64,000 nt of DNA from JALOLG01 sp963776935 (GCA_963776935.1 CAVZOP010000015.1:62001-126000), one strand, 5' to 3'. Shown: positions 1 to 8,555, counted from the stretch's first letter. Notes: generated from the letters alone by a model not told the origin. Made by a program: numbers and translations.

Positions 1-2
1 CG

Positions 3-605
3 GAGGGGTGGCCCGGCTTCTGGGGTCTCGAGGGGCCTGAGTACCTCGCCTGGCTGGGCGAGCAACCCGAGGTCACGTACGTGATGGGTGCGAACACCTA
101 CCGGCTGATGTCGGGCTTCGCAGCGGGCGAGGCTCCAGCGGGAACGGACGAGTTCACCGCCGACGAGGAGGCGTCCGTCGACGAGCTCACTCGGGCGTCG
201 AAGGTGGTGTTCTCCGCGTCTCTCGACGAGCCGCTCACGTGGGCCAACTCCACACTCGTGCGCGACGACGCGGTCGAGTCGGTCCGGGCGATGAAGGAGA
301 GCGCCTCGGGCCTCATCAGCACGATCGGCAGCGTCAGCCTGTGCCGGTCGCTGCTGCGCGCTGGTCTCGTCGATCGCTTCCGGGTCGTGATGTTCCCGGT
401 GATCACGGGCGCTACCGGCGCACAACGCATCTACGACGGCTACCCGGACGTCGCGCTCGAGATGGTCGATCACCGGACCTTCGACGACCGCATCCAGCTG
501 GTCGAGTACCGGCCCCGCGTGCTCGAGCACCCACCGCTCGAGTACCACCGCGTGAGGTCGCCAGGACCCGGGTGGATCGGCGTCCAGGAGCCGCGCGGTA
601 GGTGA
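3..605 (+). CDS. RibD C-terminal / dihydrofolate-reductase-like protein, 5' truncated
   Basis: The reading frame is open from base 3 and continues past the GTG at 81, so the gene begins before the window. The visible 200 residues show the second half of the RibD C-terminal (DHFR-like) fold: YVMGANTYRLMSGF, then a central VVFSAS strand, then GSVSLCRSLLRAGLVDRFRV, and the late strand VVMFPVITG. In this family these elements bind NADPH and a pteridine- or pyrimidine-like substrate, but stand-alone actinobacterial members have no established substrate. The long charged tail after residue 165 is not typical. It ends 55 bases before the end of a convergent hydrolase gene. Confidence 0.8.
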   Translation, partial: EGWPGFWGLEGPEYLAWLGEQPEVTYVMGANTYRLMSGFAAGEAPAGTDEFTADEEASVDELTRASKVVFSASLDEPLTWANSTLVRDDAVESVRAMKESASGLISTIGSVSLCRSLLRAGLVDRFRVVMFPVITGATGAQRIYDGYPDVALEMVDHRTFDDRIQLVEYRPRVLEHPPLEYHRVRSPGPGWIGVQEPRGR

Positions 606-659
606 CAGTGCCGAGTACGAGGCTTCTCCGTCAGCCGCGATGAGCACGCCTCGTGCTTT

Positions 660-1385
660 TCAATCCTTGAGCTCGCGGTCGAACATGACCTTGGCGCGCT
701 CGTAGGACCGCGTTGCCGCAGCCTCGTGGTAGGCGGGGCCATAAACGCCGAACCCGTGGTCGGCGCCGTCGTGGATCTCAGCCTCGCCCGTGGGTGACGC
801 ATTGGTCGCGTCGATCAGCGCCGTGTTGGCAGATGCGGGCTGCATGGTGTCGGCCGAGCCGAACCCGATGTACAACGACCCGGTGTAGGCCGGCACGCCG
901 AGATGCGGAGAGTCAGCGTCCTCGGTGGTGCACAACGACGGGTGCAGGCCAACACCGACCCGGAACTGCCCACCCCGGTCGCGGAGGGTGCACAGGACCG
1001 ACCGCGGACCGATGCAGTAGCCGATACAACCGGCCGCACCGCCCCGGGCGGCCGGGTCGGACGGCAGCCAGGCCAGCAGGACGCCGAGATCCTCGGCGAC
1101 TTGGTCCTCGGTCGTGCCCAGCACCAAGCCGAACATCTTCCTCATCTCGTCGTCGTTGCGGCTTTGCATCGTGTACCACGGCTCAGCACGGTGGTAGCGG
1201 TCGTGCGCCACGAGGTAGTAACCCCACTCAGCGATGCGGGCCATGGTCTGCTTCGATCCCTCGTCGAGACCGGGGCCGTGATGGAAGAACACGATGACTG
1301 GGAAGGGGCCCTCGCCGTCGGGCCGCACGACATGCACGCCCATCGGGCCGCTCGGCGTGGTGATCTCTTCGGTGCGCGTCTGCAT
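660..1385 (-). CDS. Dienelactone hydrolase family protein
   Basis: An alpha/beta hydrolase of the dienelactone hydrolase type, 241 residues, close to family length. The motif GYCIG (nucleophile Cys) and the late GADHGFG (catalytic His) match the Cys-Asp-His triad of the family; an early FFHHGPGLD gives the oxyanion region. The ATG at 1385 is preferred because family similarity begins at MQTRTEEI; upstream ATGs at 1415 and 1451 would add unconserved residues. It is divergent from an ArsR regulator with a 28-bp palindrome between them, so that regulator probably controls it. Substrate unknown. Confidence 0.85.
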   Translation of the reverse strand: MQTRTEEITTPSGPMGVHVVRPDGEGPFPVIVFFHHGPGLDEGSKQTMARIAEWGYYLVAHDRYHRAEPWYTMQSRNDDEMRKMFGLVLGTTEDQVAEDLGVLLAWLPSDPAARGGAAGCIGYCIGPRSVLCTLRDRGGQFRVGVGLHPSLCTTEDADSPHLGVPAYTGSLYIGFGSADTMQPASANTALIDATNASPTGEAEIHDGADHGFGVYGPAYHEAAATRSYERAKVMFDRELKD

Positions 1386-1440
1386 CCCGCCACTCTTGTG
1401 GGTGCAGTGCGATCGGCTCATACCTGGAGCGAGTGGATCT

Positions 1441-1468
1441 CCTCTTGACAATATTTATTGTCAAGAGG
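1441..1468. promoter_or_regulatory. 28-bp perfect palindrome: operator with divergent -35 boxes
   Basis: Two 13-base arms (CCTCTTGACAATA and its exact reverse complement) flank a TT centre. Each arm carries a consensus TTGACA, one per strand. On the plus strand TTGACA (1445-1450) lies 18 bases from TACCTT (1469-1474), which lies 6 bases from the GTG of the ArsR gene at 1481. A repressor bound here would cover the -35 regions towards both the hydrolase and the regulator, implying autoregulation and control of the hydrolase. Confidence 0.8.
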
Positions 1469-1480
1469 TACCTTGGGTTC

Positions 1481-2056
1481 GTGGACGACGTTCGAGTGCT
1501 CGCTGACGCTGCCGCCGTGGAAGTGGCGCTCGATCCGATCCGGGCCTCGATCCTCGACGCGTTGACTGAACCGGGGTCGGCTGCCACGGTTGCGGCGGCG
1601 GTCGGGTCGACCCGTCAAAAGGTGAACTATCACCTGAAGGCGTTGGAGGCCCATGGGCTGGTCGAGTTGGCCGAGGAACGCGCGTGGGGCGGCATCACCG
1701 AACGATTCCTCCGTCGTTCGGCGCGCCACCTCGTTGTCGCTCCCGACGTGCTGCAGAGCGCGGCCATCGATCCGAACGAGGTCGCCGATCGTCTCTCGGC
1801 CGCGTATCTGATCGCGGTGAACGCTCGGACCGTGTCCGAGGTAGGGACGATCGCCAGCAGCGCGGCGACTGGAATGCGTCTACCCACCCTGACCGTCGAC
1901 ACGGTGATCGGGTTCAGCTCGCCTGAAGATCGTGCCGCCTTCGCTGCCGACCTGCAATCAGCGGTGGCCGCGCTGGTCGCCCGATACCACCACGACGACG
2001 GGCGACCGCACCGTCTGACCATCTCGTCATATCCCCGACCCGAGGAGCCCTCGTGA
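1481..2056 (+). CDS. ArsR-type helix-turn-helix regulator
   Basis: 191 residues. An N-terminal winged helix spans roughly residues 10-80 (LDPIRASILDAL, then QKVNYHLKALEAHGLV as recognition helix and wing), followed by a C-terminal region of about 100 residues that is not metal-binding in any obvious way: no cysteine pair is visible. The GTG at 1481 is chosen because upstream in-frame codons run through the palindrome, and a -10-like TACCTT ends 6 bases before it, indicating a leaderless transcript. The gene ends in GTGA, overlapping the start of the next gene by 4 bases, so the two are translationally coupled. ArsR plus AHSA1-type partner is a common actinobacterial pair. Confidence 0.85.
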   Translation: MDDVRVLADAAAVEVALDPIRASILDALTEPGSAATVAAAVGSTRQKVNYHLKALEAHGLVELAEERAWGGITERFLRRSARHLVVAPDVLQSAAIDPNEVADRLSAAYLIAVNARTVSEVGTIASSAATGMRLPTLTVDTVIGFSSPEDRAAFAADLQSAVAALVARYHHDDGRPHRLTISSYPRPEEPS

Positions 2057-2586
2057 CCAATCCCGACCAACCCGACCGTGTCGAACACCGGATCGAGCGC
2101 ACCTATGAGGTGACCGCCACTCCGGAACAGGTGTGGGACGCGATCGCAACTGCTGATGGGATCTCGGCCTGGATGGTACCGACCCGACTGGACCCCGAGA
2201 TCGGTGGTGAGGTGTCGTTCGATCTCGGTGGGTTCAGGTCGACTGGTGTCGTCACCGACTACACACCGAACCATCGATTCGCGTACGAAGAACCGTGGCC
2301 GATTCCTGCCCAGGTCGAGGACATCCCGGCCGAGATGGTCGAGTGGTTCAACGGGATCGGCGTGCCACTGTCGCAGGTGCACCACGACCTGTTGTCGGTC
2401 ACCCCGATCGCTACTGAGTTCCTCATCGAGTCAGCGTCCGGCGGCAGTTGCGTGATCCGCGTCGTCACGAGTGCTTACGGAAGCGGAGCGGATTGGGAGA
2501 ACGAGTTCTTCGCCGAGATGGTGGTCGGCTGGGCCGCAATCCTCGACAACCTCGCCAAGCACTTCAACGAGGCGACGCAGCGATGA
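2053..2586 (+). CDS. SRPBCC (AHSA1-like) domain protein
   Basis: 177 residues of the START/Bet v1-like (SRPBCC) fold. Visible landmarks are the opening strand HRIERTYEVTATPEQVWDAI, the GISAWM segment, the strand pair GGEVSFDLGG, and the C-terminal helix GWAAILDNLAKHF. This fold encloses a hydrophobic pocket; actinobacterial relatives encoded next to ArsR regulators have no defined ligand. The GTG start overlaps the ArsR stop (GTGA) and the stop overlaps the start of the following membrane protein gene (ATGA), so three genes form one tightly coupled operon. Confidence 0.85.
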   Translation: MTNPDQPDRVEHRIERTYEVTATPEQVWDAIATADGISAWMVPTRLDPEIGGEVSFDLGGFRSTGVVTDYTPNHRFAYEEPWPIPAQVEDIPAEMVEWFNGIGVPLSQVHHDLLSVTPIATEFLIESASGGSCVIRVVTSAYGSGADWENEFFAEMVVGWAAILDNLAKHFNEATQR

Positions 2587-3014
2587 CGACCACCCGCCAT
2601 CCCACCCATCACGAACCGGTCGTGCAGTCCACCCATCCGAGCACTCGCCGTCTTGTTCGAAGCGGCGCGCTCGCGGGCGCAATCGCAGGCGTCTGCACCA
2701 CCGTCGTGGCAGCCATCGCGCGCGCTGCCGATGTCAGTCTCGAAGTCAACGCCACAGCGATTCCGATCGCTGCGTTCGTGTGGTGGACCCTCGTGGGTGC
2801 CGCCCTGGGCGTCGTGTTGGCCCGACTCCTTCGCGAGCGCCGACGGTTCGTCGGCGTTACCACAGTCGCCGCCGGCCTGTCGCTCATCCCGGCGATCGCA
2901 GCTCCCGACGACACCGCGACCAAGGCCGTTCTCGTGGGGGCCCACCTCCTCGCCGCGGCCATCATCATCCCGACCCTCAGCCAGCGGCTCACCGCCCTCA
3001 ACAACGACCGCTGA
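2583..3014 (+). CDS. DUF6069-like four-helix membrane protein
   Basis: 143 residues with about four hydrophobic segments: residues 25-45 (GALAGAIAGVCTTVVAAI), 60-80 (IPIAAFVWWTLVGAALGVVL), 90-110 and 115-135. The pattern (a VSLEVN-type loop after helix 1, then IPIAAF) matches the uncharacterised DUF6069 family. The ATG at 2583 overlaps the previous stop (ATGA); the longer open frame upstream is a shadow of the SRPBCC gene. It is the last gene of the ArsR-SRPBCC operon. Function unknown. Confidence 0.7.
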   Translation: MTTTRHPTHHEPVVQSTHPSTRRLVRSGALAGAIAGVCTTVVAAIARAADVSLEVNATAIPIAAFVWWTLVGAALGVVLARLLRERRRFVGVTTVAAGLSLIPAIAAPDDTATKAVLVGAHLLAAAIIIPTLSQRLTALNNDR

Positions 3015-3206
3015 CAGGGCGCCGAACTCGCTCATGCGAAGCCGCCGAATGCCCTAATCGCTCTTCATCTTGTCCCGGTGAGCAGCGACGGCAGCCATTG
3101 GCCGCTCCAGCAACGCAGGGCTGGTGTGGACCCGAACGCGATGAGCGCGCTCAGCACTCGTCCAGCGTGGCGATGTCGCTCCACCGGCTGCGGTGCTTGC
3201 CGTGGA

Positions 3207-3659
3207 TCAACGGTGAGCATGGTTCTCTCCTTCGTATGCCTGGAGGAACGCCTCGTCGGGCAGCTCCAGCGGAACGGTGTAGAAGCGGACGTCGTGGCCG
3301 TCGGGATCGTGCACCCCGAGCAGGACCCAGCCCACGGGTGTGCGGTGCACGCCGTCGTGGTGGACGCCTCTCTCCGTGAGGTCGGCTGCGAGCGCTTCGA
3401 TCGGTTCGTGGCCGGGCACGCCGATGGAGAAGTAGTCGAAGCCCGCGGCGGCGCGAGCTCGGTCGGGATCGCAGCGCAACGCGAGGTCGGGACCGCCGTT
3501 GGGGTGGGTCATCGTCACGCCCATCCGGACGCCCTCTTCGACGAACTCGGTGATGACCACGTAGCCGAGGTGCTCCTGATACCACGCCAGTGACCGGTCG
3601 AGGTCGGTCACTGGAAGCTTGAGATGGTGGATGCCGTCGAGAACGGGGGCAGTGCTCAC
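3207..3659 (-). CDS. VOC family (glyoxalase-like) protein
   Basis: 150 residues with the paired beta-alpha-beta-beta-beta modules of the vicinal oxygen chelate fold: IHHLKLPVTDLDRSLAWYQ at the start and VLLGVHDPDGHDVRFY at the end. Candidate metal ligands are the early His in GIHHLK and the late residues near HDVRFY. The start is GTG at 3659, with AGGAG six bases upstream. It is divergent from a TetR gene, with palindromic sites in the 52-base gap, so it is the likely target of that regulator. Substrate unknown. Confidence 0.85.
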   Translation of the reverse strand: MSTAPVLDGIHHLKLPVTDLDRSLAWYQEHLGYVVITEFVEEGVRMGVTMTHPNGGPDLALRCDPDRARAAAGFDYFSIGVPGHEPIEALAADLTERGVHHDGVHRTPVGWVLLGVHDPDGHDVRFYTVPLELPDEAFLQAYEGENHAHR

Positions 3660-3673
3660 GTTTCACTCCTAAG

Positions 3674-3710
3674 TGCAGTCCTTCTGCATTAATGCAGCTA
3701 TACTGCAGTA
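3674..3710. promoter_or_regulatory. TetR operator cluster and leaderless promoter
   Basis: Three overlapping inverted repeats built on TGCAG: TGCAG-N5-CTGCA (3674-3688), the perfect 14-mer CTGCATTAATGCAG (3684-3697) and the perfect 10-mer TACTGCAGTA (3701-3710). A -10-like TATACT (3699-3704) ends 7 bases before the TetR ATG, indicating a leaderless message whose promoter lies inside the operator. Binding here should repress both the TetR gene and the VOC gene. Confidence 0.75.
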
Positions 3711-3711
3711 G

Positions 3712-4386
3712 ATGGATGCGCTCGTCAAGACTGACCGTCGCGCCCAGCGTCGAGCCGAGACTGAGCACCGCCTGGTCGATTCGGCCTCCGCGCTCTTCGT
3801 CGAGCGCGGTTACGCGGGGACAACCTTGGCCGACGTTGCCGAACACGCCGACATCGCACCGCGGACGCTGTACCTCCACTTCCCGACCAAGGCGGAACTG
3901 CTGCTCCGGTGCATCGGGATCGCCATCGCCGGCGACGCCGAGCCGATCGCCCTCGCCGATCGACCGGCGATGGCCGAGGCCATGGCCGCGGCGACCCTCG
4001 ATGAGCGGCTCCACCTCATGGCGACGCTCACCGCATCGCTCATGGAGCGGACTGGGCCGCTGCTCCACGTCGCCTTCCAAGCCGCCCCTTCCGAGCCGTC
4101 GATCGCCGCGGCCGCCGCCGCCGGACGCGCTGACACCAGACGGACGCTCCGGGAGTTCTGGCACCGGATCCACGATGACGGTCTTCTCCCACCATCGATC
4201 GATCTCGAGTGGCTCACCGAGACCGCCACGCTCGTCGCCCACGCCGAGACGTACCTCTTGATCGGCACGACCACTGGCTGGGACAGCGACACCTACCGCG
4301 ACTGGCTCGCCACGACATGGCACCGACTCGCCGCGAGCAGCGCCTCAGCACCTGGCCGAGTCGGCACACGGCGCACGGCCCGGTGA
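3712..4386 (+). CDS. TetR family regulator
   Basis: 224 residues. The N-terminal helix-turn-helix is plain: ALFVERGYAGTTLADVAEHADIA followed by TLYLHFPTKAELL (residues about 30-65). The C-terminal ligand-binding region is alanine-rich and unconserved, as usual. The ATG at 3712 directly follows the palindromic operator. The likely regulon is itself and the divergent VOC gene. Confidence 0.9.
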   Translation: MDALVKTDRRAQRRAETEHRLVDSASALFVERGYAGTTLADVAEHADIAPRTLYLHFPTKAELLLRCIGIAIAGDAEPIALADRPAMAEAMAAATLDERLHLMATLTASLMERTGPLLHVAFQAAPSEPSIAAAAAAGRADTRRTLREFWHRIHDDGLLPPSIDLEWLTETATLVAHAETYLLIGTTTGWDSDTYRDWLATTWHRLAASSASAPGRVGTRRTAR

Positions 4387-4467
4387 ACCGAACGATGCAC
4401 GCTGCCCGTTCTGGCGCGATACTCCGACGGGCCGCTCGGCCGGATACGAACACAGGTTGGAGATGAG

Positions 4468-4947
4468 GTGGCGCAGACGCCGATCGAGCTTCGCGGTGTC
4501 GAAGGCGGCGCAGGCGACGTCTGCCGCGTGATCCTCGACCTCCTGCCGTCGTGGTTTGGCATCCCCGAAGCGAACGACGCCTACGTCCAATCCGCCGATT
4601 CGCACCCATCGGTGATCGCGTCGATCAGTGGCGACGACGTCGGCATCACGACCATCAAGCATCACAGCCCCTACGCCGCTGAGGTCTACCTGATGGCCGT
4701 CAAGCCGAGCTTCCATCGGGCTGGCGTCGGCACTGCGATGTTGCGCCGCGTGGAAGACATGCTCGCCGCCCAGGGCGTCGAGTTCCTGCAGGTGAAGACA
4801 CTGAGCGCGGCGCGTCCCGATGCCGACTACGACAAGACACGAGCGTTCTACCTCGCCTACGGCTTCCGACCCCTCGAGGAGTTCCCAACCCTCTGGGACC
4901 CTTCCAACCCCGCCCTGCAGCTCATCAAGTCGATCCCAACGCAGTAG
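4468..4947 (+). CDS. GNAT family N-acetyltransferase
   Basis: 159 residues. The acetyl-CoA loop is visible as HRAGVGTAML (about residues 89-98; the R/Q-x-x-G-x-G/A motif), preceded by the strand VYLMAVKPSF and followed by the AFYLAYGF segment typical of motif B. The GTG start at 4468 has GGAG 5 bases upstream. It stands alone between the TetR gene and a convergent pair; the acceptor substrate cannot be predicted. Confidence 0.85.
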   Translation: MAQTPIELRGVEGGAGDVCRVILDLLPSWFGIPEANDAYVQSADSHPSVIASISGDDVGITTIKHHSPYAAEVYLMAVKPSFHRAGVGTAMLRRVEDMLAAQGVEFLQVKTLSAARPDADYDKTRAFYLAYGFRPLEEFPTLWDPSNPALQLIKSIPTQ

Positions 4948-5036
4948 CGCTCCGACTCAGCGACGCGCGGTTGGGTCCCGCGTTCCACGCGGAAAGGAGA
5001 ACGCCTCGACGCGATCGCGCGCAAGGGATGGTGGGC

Positions 5037-5651
5037 TCAGCCAGCGGCTCGCCGGCCGTGTTCGGCTTCTGAGACGATCTTGGCGATACGGCTCGTTCGT
5101 GTCTCGGGTCTGCCCGCGCTGATGACCCACCACAGCATCTGCTTGCGGGCCGATGGCGGGAAATCGTTCCAAGCGGACCGGGCGACCGGGGACGTCTCCA
5201 GTGCATCGGCGAGGTCGGCGGGCTCGAGCAGGTCCTCGACGGCATCGTAGATCGTCCACCATCCGTTGGACTTGGCCACATCGACGGCCCGGCGGCCGGC
5301 ATCGGTCATCCGCCCCTGCGCCTCCAAGTCGGCGACGCGCTGCCTGTTCAGCCGTGTCCAGCCGCTCTTGGGCTTGCGCGGCGTCATCAGTTGCAGACCC
5401 CGCTCGTCGTCGAGGATGTTCACCGTCGAGTCGATCCAGCCGAAGCAGATCGCCTCCTCGACGAGGTACTCGTAGGCGACCGGGTGCCGTCCGCTCGCCT
5501 TTCTCCACGACGCCACCCACACGCCACGAGCGGTGTCGCAGTTGGCCCCCAGCCATGCTCGCCAGGCCGCCAGATTCGGCGGATGGTAGATGGGGAAGTC
5601 GAACTTCCACTTCGCCGGATGATCCGATGCGGTTGCCGGGATCCTGGTCAT
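5037..5651 (-). CDS. YdeI/OmpD-associated family protein
   Basis: 204 residues. Family landmarks are the N-terminal WRAWLGANCDTARGVWVASW, the EAICFGWIDS motif, the TPRKPKSGWTRLNRQRV segment and the C-terminal FPPSARKQMLWWVISAGRPETR of the bacteriocin-protection (OmdA) domain. The biochemical role of the family is undefined. The ATG overlaps the stop of the upstream DinB gene by 4 bases (ATGA), so the two are translated together. Confidence 0.85.
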   Translation of the reverse strand: MTRIPATASDHPAKWKFDFPIYHPPNLAAWRAWLGANCDTARGVWVASWRKASGRHPVAYEYLVEEAICFGWIDSTVNILDDERGLQLMTPRKPKSGWTRLNRQRVADLEAQGRMTDAGRRAVDVAKSNGWWTIYDAVEDLLEPADLADALETSPVARSAWNDFPPSARKQMLWWVISAGRPETRTSRIAKIVSEAEHGRRAAG

Positions 5652-6157
5652 CGGCTCGTCGATGAAGGCCCGGGCGAGCGGCTTGCGAGGATCTGTTCAC
5701 GCAGGATGTCGGCGTGGCCGGCGTGTTGCGCGAGCTCGCGGAGGACTTGCAGCTGAAGGGCCCAGACGGGACGCTCTCCTCGCCCGTTGACGATGTCGTC
5801 GCTCCGCAGATGGGCGAGGTTCAACCGCGACGTCTCCCAACGCTTCCGATACGCGGCCTGCACCGTCGCGATCGTGTCGCCCTTGCGCAGAGCGAACGAG
5901 CCGTCGACGGTCGCAGCGATGCCGATCTCCGCGTACGACTGACCCGTGACCGCCTGGTCGAACCACACTCCCTCGACGAACGTTGCGTGCTTGACGAGGC
6001 CGAGCAGTGTCGTCTTGGAAGGCACCAGGCGACGGCGTACCTCTTCCTCGGTCAGATCGTTCAGCGCGTCATGCAGGACGACTCGGTACTCGTCGACGAG
6101 CTCCTCGACGCGCTGGCGGAGCTCGGCAGTCCATTGTGGTCGCTCTCGCTGCGGCAC
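5648..6157 (-). CDS. DinB family (DUF664) protein
   Basis: 169 residues forming the four-helix DinB/MST-like bundle: an early VEELVDEYRVVLHDAL helix, the LLGLVKHATFVEGVWF helix and the late LRELAQHAGHADILREQI. His residues in KHATF and QHAGHAD are the probable metal ligands of the bundle. Actinobacterial relatives include mycothiol-dependent enzymes, but no substrate can be assigned. It is coupled (ATGA) to the YdeI-like gene downstream. Just beyond its start lies the broken EAL gene, so its promoter region may be rearranged. Confidence 0.85.
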   Translation of the reverse strand: MPQRERPQWTAELRQRVEELVDEYRVVLHDALNDLTEEEVRRRLVPSKTTLLGLVKHATFVEGVWFDQAVTGQSYAEIGIAATVDGSFALRKGDTIATVQAAYRKRWETSRLNLAHLRSDDIVNGRGERPVWALQLQVLRELAQHAGHADILREQILASRSPGPSSTSR

Positions 6158-6166
6158 CGCTTCACT

Positions 6167-6557
6167 CTACGAACCCCGAATGTCGATCTTGAGCTCGGTC
6201 ACCGGGAGCTGACGGAGGTAGCTCAGCGACGAGTATCCGGTGCCGAAGTCGTCGATCGAGAGGTGGACGCCGATCTCATGCAGCCGTTCGATGGTCGAGC
6301 GGGTGCGCGGCCCGTCGTACAGCAGCGTCCCTTCGGTGATCTCGAGCGTGAGTCGCGCCGGCTCGACGCCGAACTGCTCGAGGCGGCGCTCGATGCGGTC
6401 ACACAGCAGTTCGTCGAGGAGATCCTGCGTCGACAGGTTGACGGCGATGCCGAGTCGGTGGCCGCGCGCATCGAGTGCGGCGATCGCGCCGATGCTGCCC
6501 TCGAGGACGAGGTCGGTAAGGGAACGGATCAGGCCGCTCTCCTCGGCGACGGCCGGT
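6167..6557 (-). pseudogene. EAL-domain (c-di-GMP phosphodiesterase) remnant
   Basis: About 130 residues of an EAL domain, from VAEESGLI through LEITEGTLLY and SIDDFGTGYSSLSYLR to TELKID, then four stray residues and a stop. Both ends are missing: the EAL signature and any GGDEF/PAS part upstream, and about 100 residues after the LKID motif downstream. Similarity stops at about 6557, exactly where similarity to a plus-strand oxidoreductase begins. The piece cannot be catalytic. Confidence 0.75.
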
Positions 6558-7703
6558 GTTCTGTTCCGATCGATCGAGCGGACCGCTGAAGGTCTGGGAC
6601 GCGACGGACACCGATGGCGTCGGGTGTTCGAGCCGATGACCTCCCGATTCGATGACCTGCTCGCCGATGCCACCCAACCGATCCTGCGCGTCCCGCGACA
6701 CCCGCTGCTGATGGCGCGCTTCGGTGCCGGGGCGGTTCTTCCTGCCACCACCGTGGCCAGGATGTGGCGGACGGAGGAGGCCAGGGCGCTGTGGGCCGGC
6801 GTGGCGGCGCACGCCCGCTATCGCCTCGACCGTCCAATGACCAGTGCGGTCGGGTTGATGCTGCTCGTCGCCGCCCATGCCAAGGGATGGGTCGTCGCCA
6901 AAGGCGGCTCCCGGGCGATCGCCGACGCGCTGGCTGCCGACGTCGCGGCGCACGGTGGGATCATCGAGACGGGCCAGCGCGTCACCTCAGTCAGCGAACT
7001 CCCGCCGAGCGACGTCCTGATGCTGGACGTCTCGCCGTCGATCGCCGCCGACATCCTCGGCGATCGGTTGCCGAACCGGATCGCCCGCTCGTACCGCCGA
7101 TTCCGACACGGCCCCGGCGTGTTCAAGGTCGACTTCGCCGTCGAGAAAGGCGTGCCATGGATCGCTCCCGCGGCGCGCGAGGCCGGCACCGTCCATCTCG
7201 GCGGTGATCTCGACGAAGTCGTCACCAATCAAGCAGCGGTGCATCGGGGGGTCATGCCCGAGCGGCCCTTCGTGCTCGTCGGTCAGCAGTACCTCGCCGA
7301 CCCGACCCGCTCGGTCGGCAACGTCCACCCGGTGTGGTCGTACACGCACGTGCCACACGCCTACCCCGGCGACGCGACCGAGGCCATCGTCGCCCAGATC
7401 GAGCGATTCGCTCCCGGCTTCCGGGAACGGATCATCGGCACCGCGGAGCGTTCGGCGACGGAGATGTCGGTGTACAACGCCAACTTCGTCGGTGGCGACG
7501 TCATCGGCGGAGCGTCGTCGCCGGCACAGATCCTGTTCCGACCACGATTCGCCGTCGACCCGTACTCCACCGGCGTGCGCTGTACCTATCTGTGCTCGGC
7601 GTCGACGCCCCCGGGCGCGGGAGCACACGGAATGTGCGGCGCCAACGCCGCCGCCCGCGCCCTGCGACAGATGGGAGTCGATGCAACAAATGCATCAAAC
7701 TGA
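6558..7703 (+). pseudogene. Phytoene-desaturase-like FAD oxidoreductase, N-terminus missing
   Basis: About 380 residues matching the latter two thirds of a phytoene dehydrogenase-like flavoprotein, from SIERTAEGLGRDG through KGGSRAIADALAA to the C-terminal FAD-contacting CSASTPPGAGAHGMCGANAA. The N-terminal dinucleotide-binding GxGxxG region (about 100-150 residues) is absent; the open frame upstream of 6558 is merely antisense to the EAL fragment. Without the FAD-binding end it should be non-functional. Its stop lies inside the operator of the following ArsR-ArsC gene. Confidence 0.75.
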
Positions 7704-7731
7704 TTTGATCTGATTGGGCCCCTCGGATACT
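7694..7731 (+). promoter_or_regulatory. ArsR-type operator and leaderless promoter of arsR-arsC fusion
   Basis: ATCAAA-CTGA-TTTGAT (7694-7709) is an inverted repeat of the kind bound by arsenic-responsive ArsR proteins. It overlaps a -35-like TTGATC (7705-7710). GATACT (7726-7731) is the probable -10, ending 8 bases before the GTG at 7740, so the transcript is likely leaderless and autoregulated. Confidence 0.65.
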
Positions 7732-7739
7732 GTCGAAGT

Positions 7740-8555
7740 GTGAAGTCGAGTGTCACCGCGACTCCCGATGCCGGCGAGCCACCGGCCTTCGTGCGTCTGG
7801 CCTCGCACGCCTTGCGGTGGCGGCTGTTGCGAGAACTGGTGCAGAGCGACCACGCGGTCAAGGAGTTGGTGGCGCTGGTCGACGAGCCGCAGAACCTGGT
7901 GTCGTATCACCTGCGCCTGCTCCGCGACGGAGGCCTCGTCACGGCGCGCCACAGCTCGGCGGATCGGCGCGACACGTATTACACGATCGATCTCGCCGCC
8001 TGCCGAACGGCTCTTCAGAACGCAGGCACTGCGCTGCATCCCTCGCTCGTCCTCGCACCTGCGGCACCGAGCTGTCCACGAACCGGGGGTTCGCGTCGCC
8101 GGCCGCGTGTGTTGTTCCTGTGCACGGGAAACAGCGCGCGGTCGCAGATGGCGGAGGCGCTCCTCGAGCACATGTCATCCGGCGCGTTCGAGGCGGCGAG
8201 TGCGGGGAGCCACCCCAAGCCGCTTCATCCCACCGCGGTCCGCACCCTTCACAGGCGTGGAATCGACATCAGCACGAACCGCACGAAGCACGTCGACGAG
8301 TTCGTCGGCCAGCGGTTCGACACCGTGATCACCCTGTGCGATCGCGTTCGAGAGGTCTGCCCGACGTTTCGATCCCGACCGGAGCTCGTGCACTGGAGTG
8401 TTCCCGACCCGGCCCTCGAGAGCACGACCAATCGTGGCTCCGTCGCAGCGTTCGAGCGCACCGCAGTCGACCTCGAGACACGCATCAGCTTCCGGTTCCA
8501 TCTGAACCACGACAAGCCAACGACAAGGAGGACATCCATTCATGTCGAACGATGA
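7740..8555 (+). CDS. ArsR regulator fused to arsenate reductase-like phosphatase
   Basis: 271 residues with two domains. Residues 15-95 are an ArsR winged helix (SHALRWRLLRELV, QNLVSYHLRLLRDGGLV). Residues 122-265 are a low-molecular-weight tyrosine-phosphatase/arsenate-reductase domain with the CX5R loop CTGNSAR (Cys128, Arg134), the SAGSHPKPLHP segment and the late VPDPA acid loop. In this family the Cys reduces arsenate with a thiol partner. The fusion suggests a sensor and detoxifier in one chain. The last 13 bases overlap the next gene. The adjacent permease is not an arsenite pump. Confidence 0.9.
   Translation: MKSSVTATPDAGEPPAFVRLASHALRWRLLRELVQSDHAVKELVALVDEPQNLVSYHLRLLRDGGLVTARHSSADRRDTYYTIDLAACRTALQNAGTALHPSLVLAPAAPSCPRTGGSRRRPRVLFLCTGNSARSQMAEALLEHMSSGAFEAASAGSHPKPLHPTAVRTLHRRGIDISTNRTKHVDEFVGQRFDTVITLCDRVREVCPTFRSRPELVHWSVPDPALESTTNRGSVAAFERTAVDLETRISFRFHLNHDKPTTRRTSIHVER

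Noticed and set aside
4978..4992. CCGCGT-TCC-ACGCGG hairpin after the GNAT gene
   Set aside because: A six-base stem is common by chance at this GC content and is not followed by T residues.
6240..6557. N-terminal part of the plus-strand frame leading into the FAD oxidoreductase
   Set aside because: It is the antisense of the EAL fragment (Ser/Arg-rich), not a flavoprotein N-terminus.
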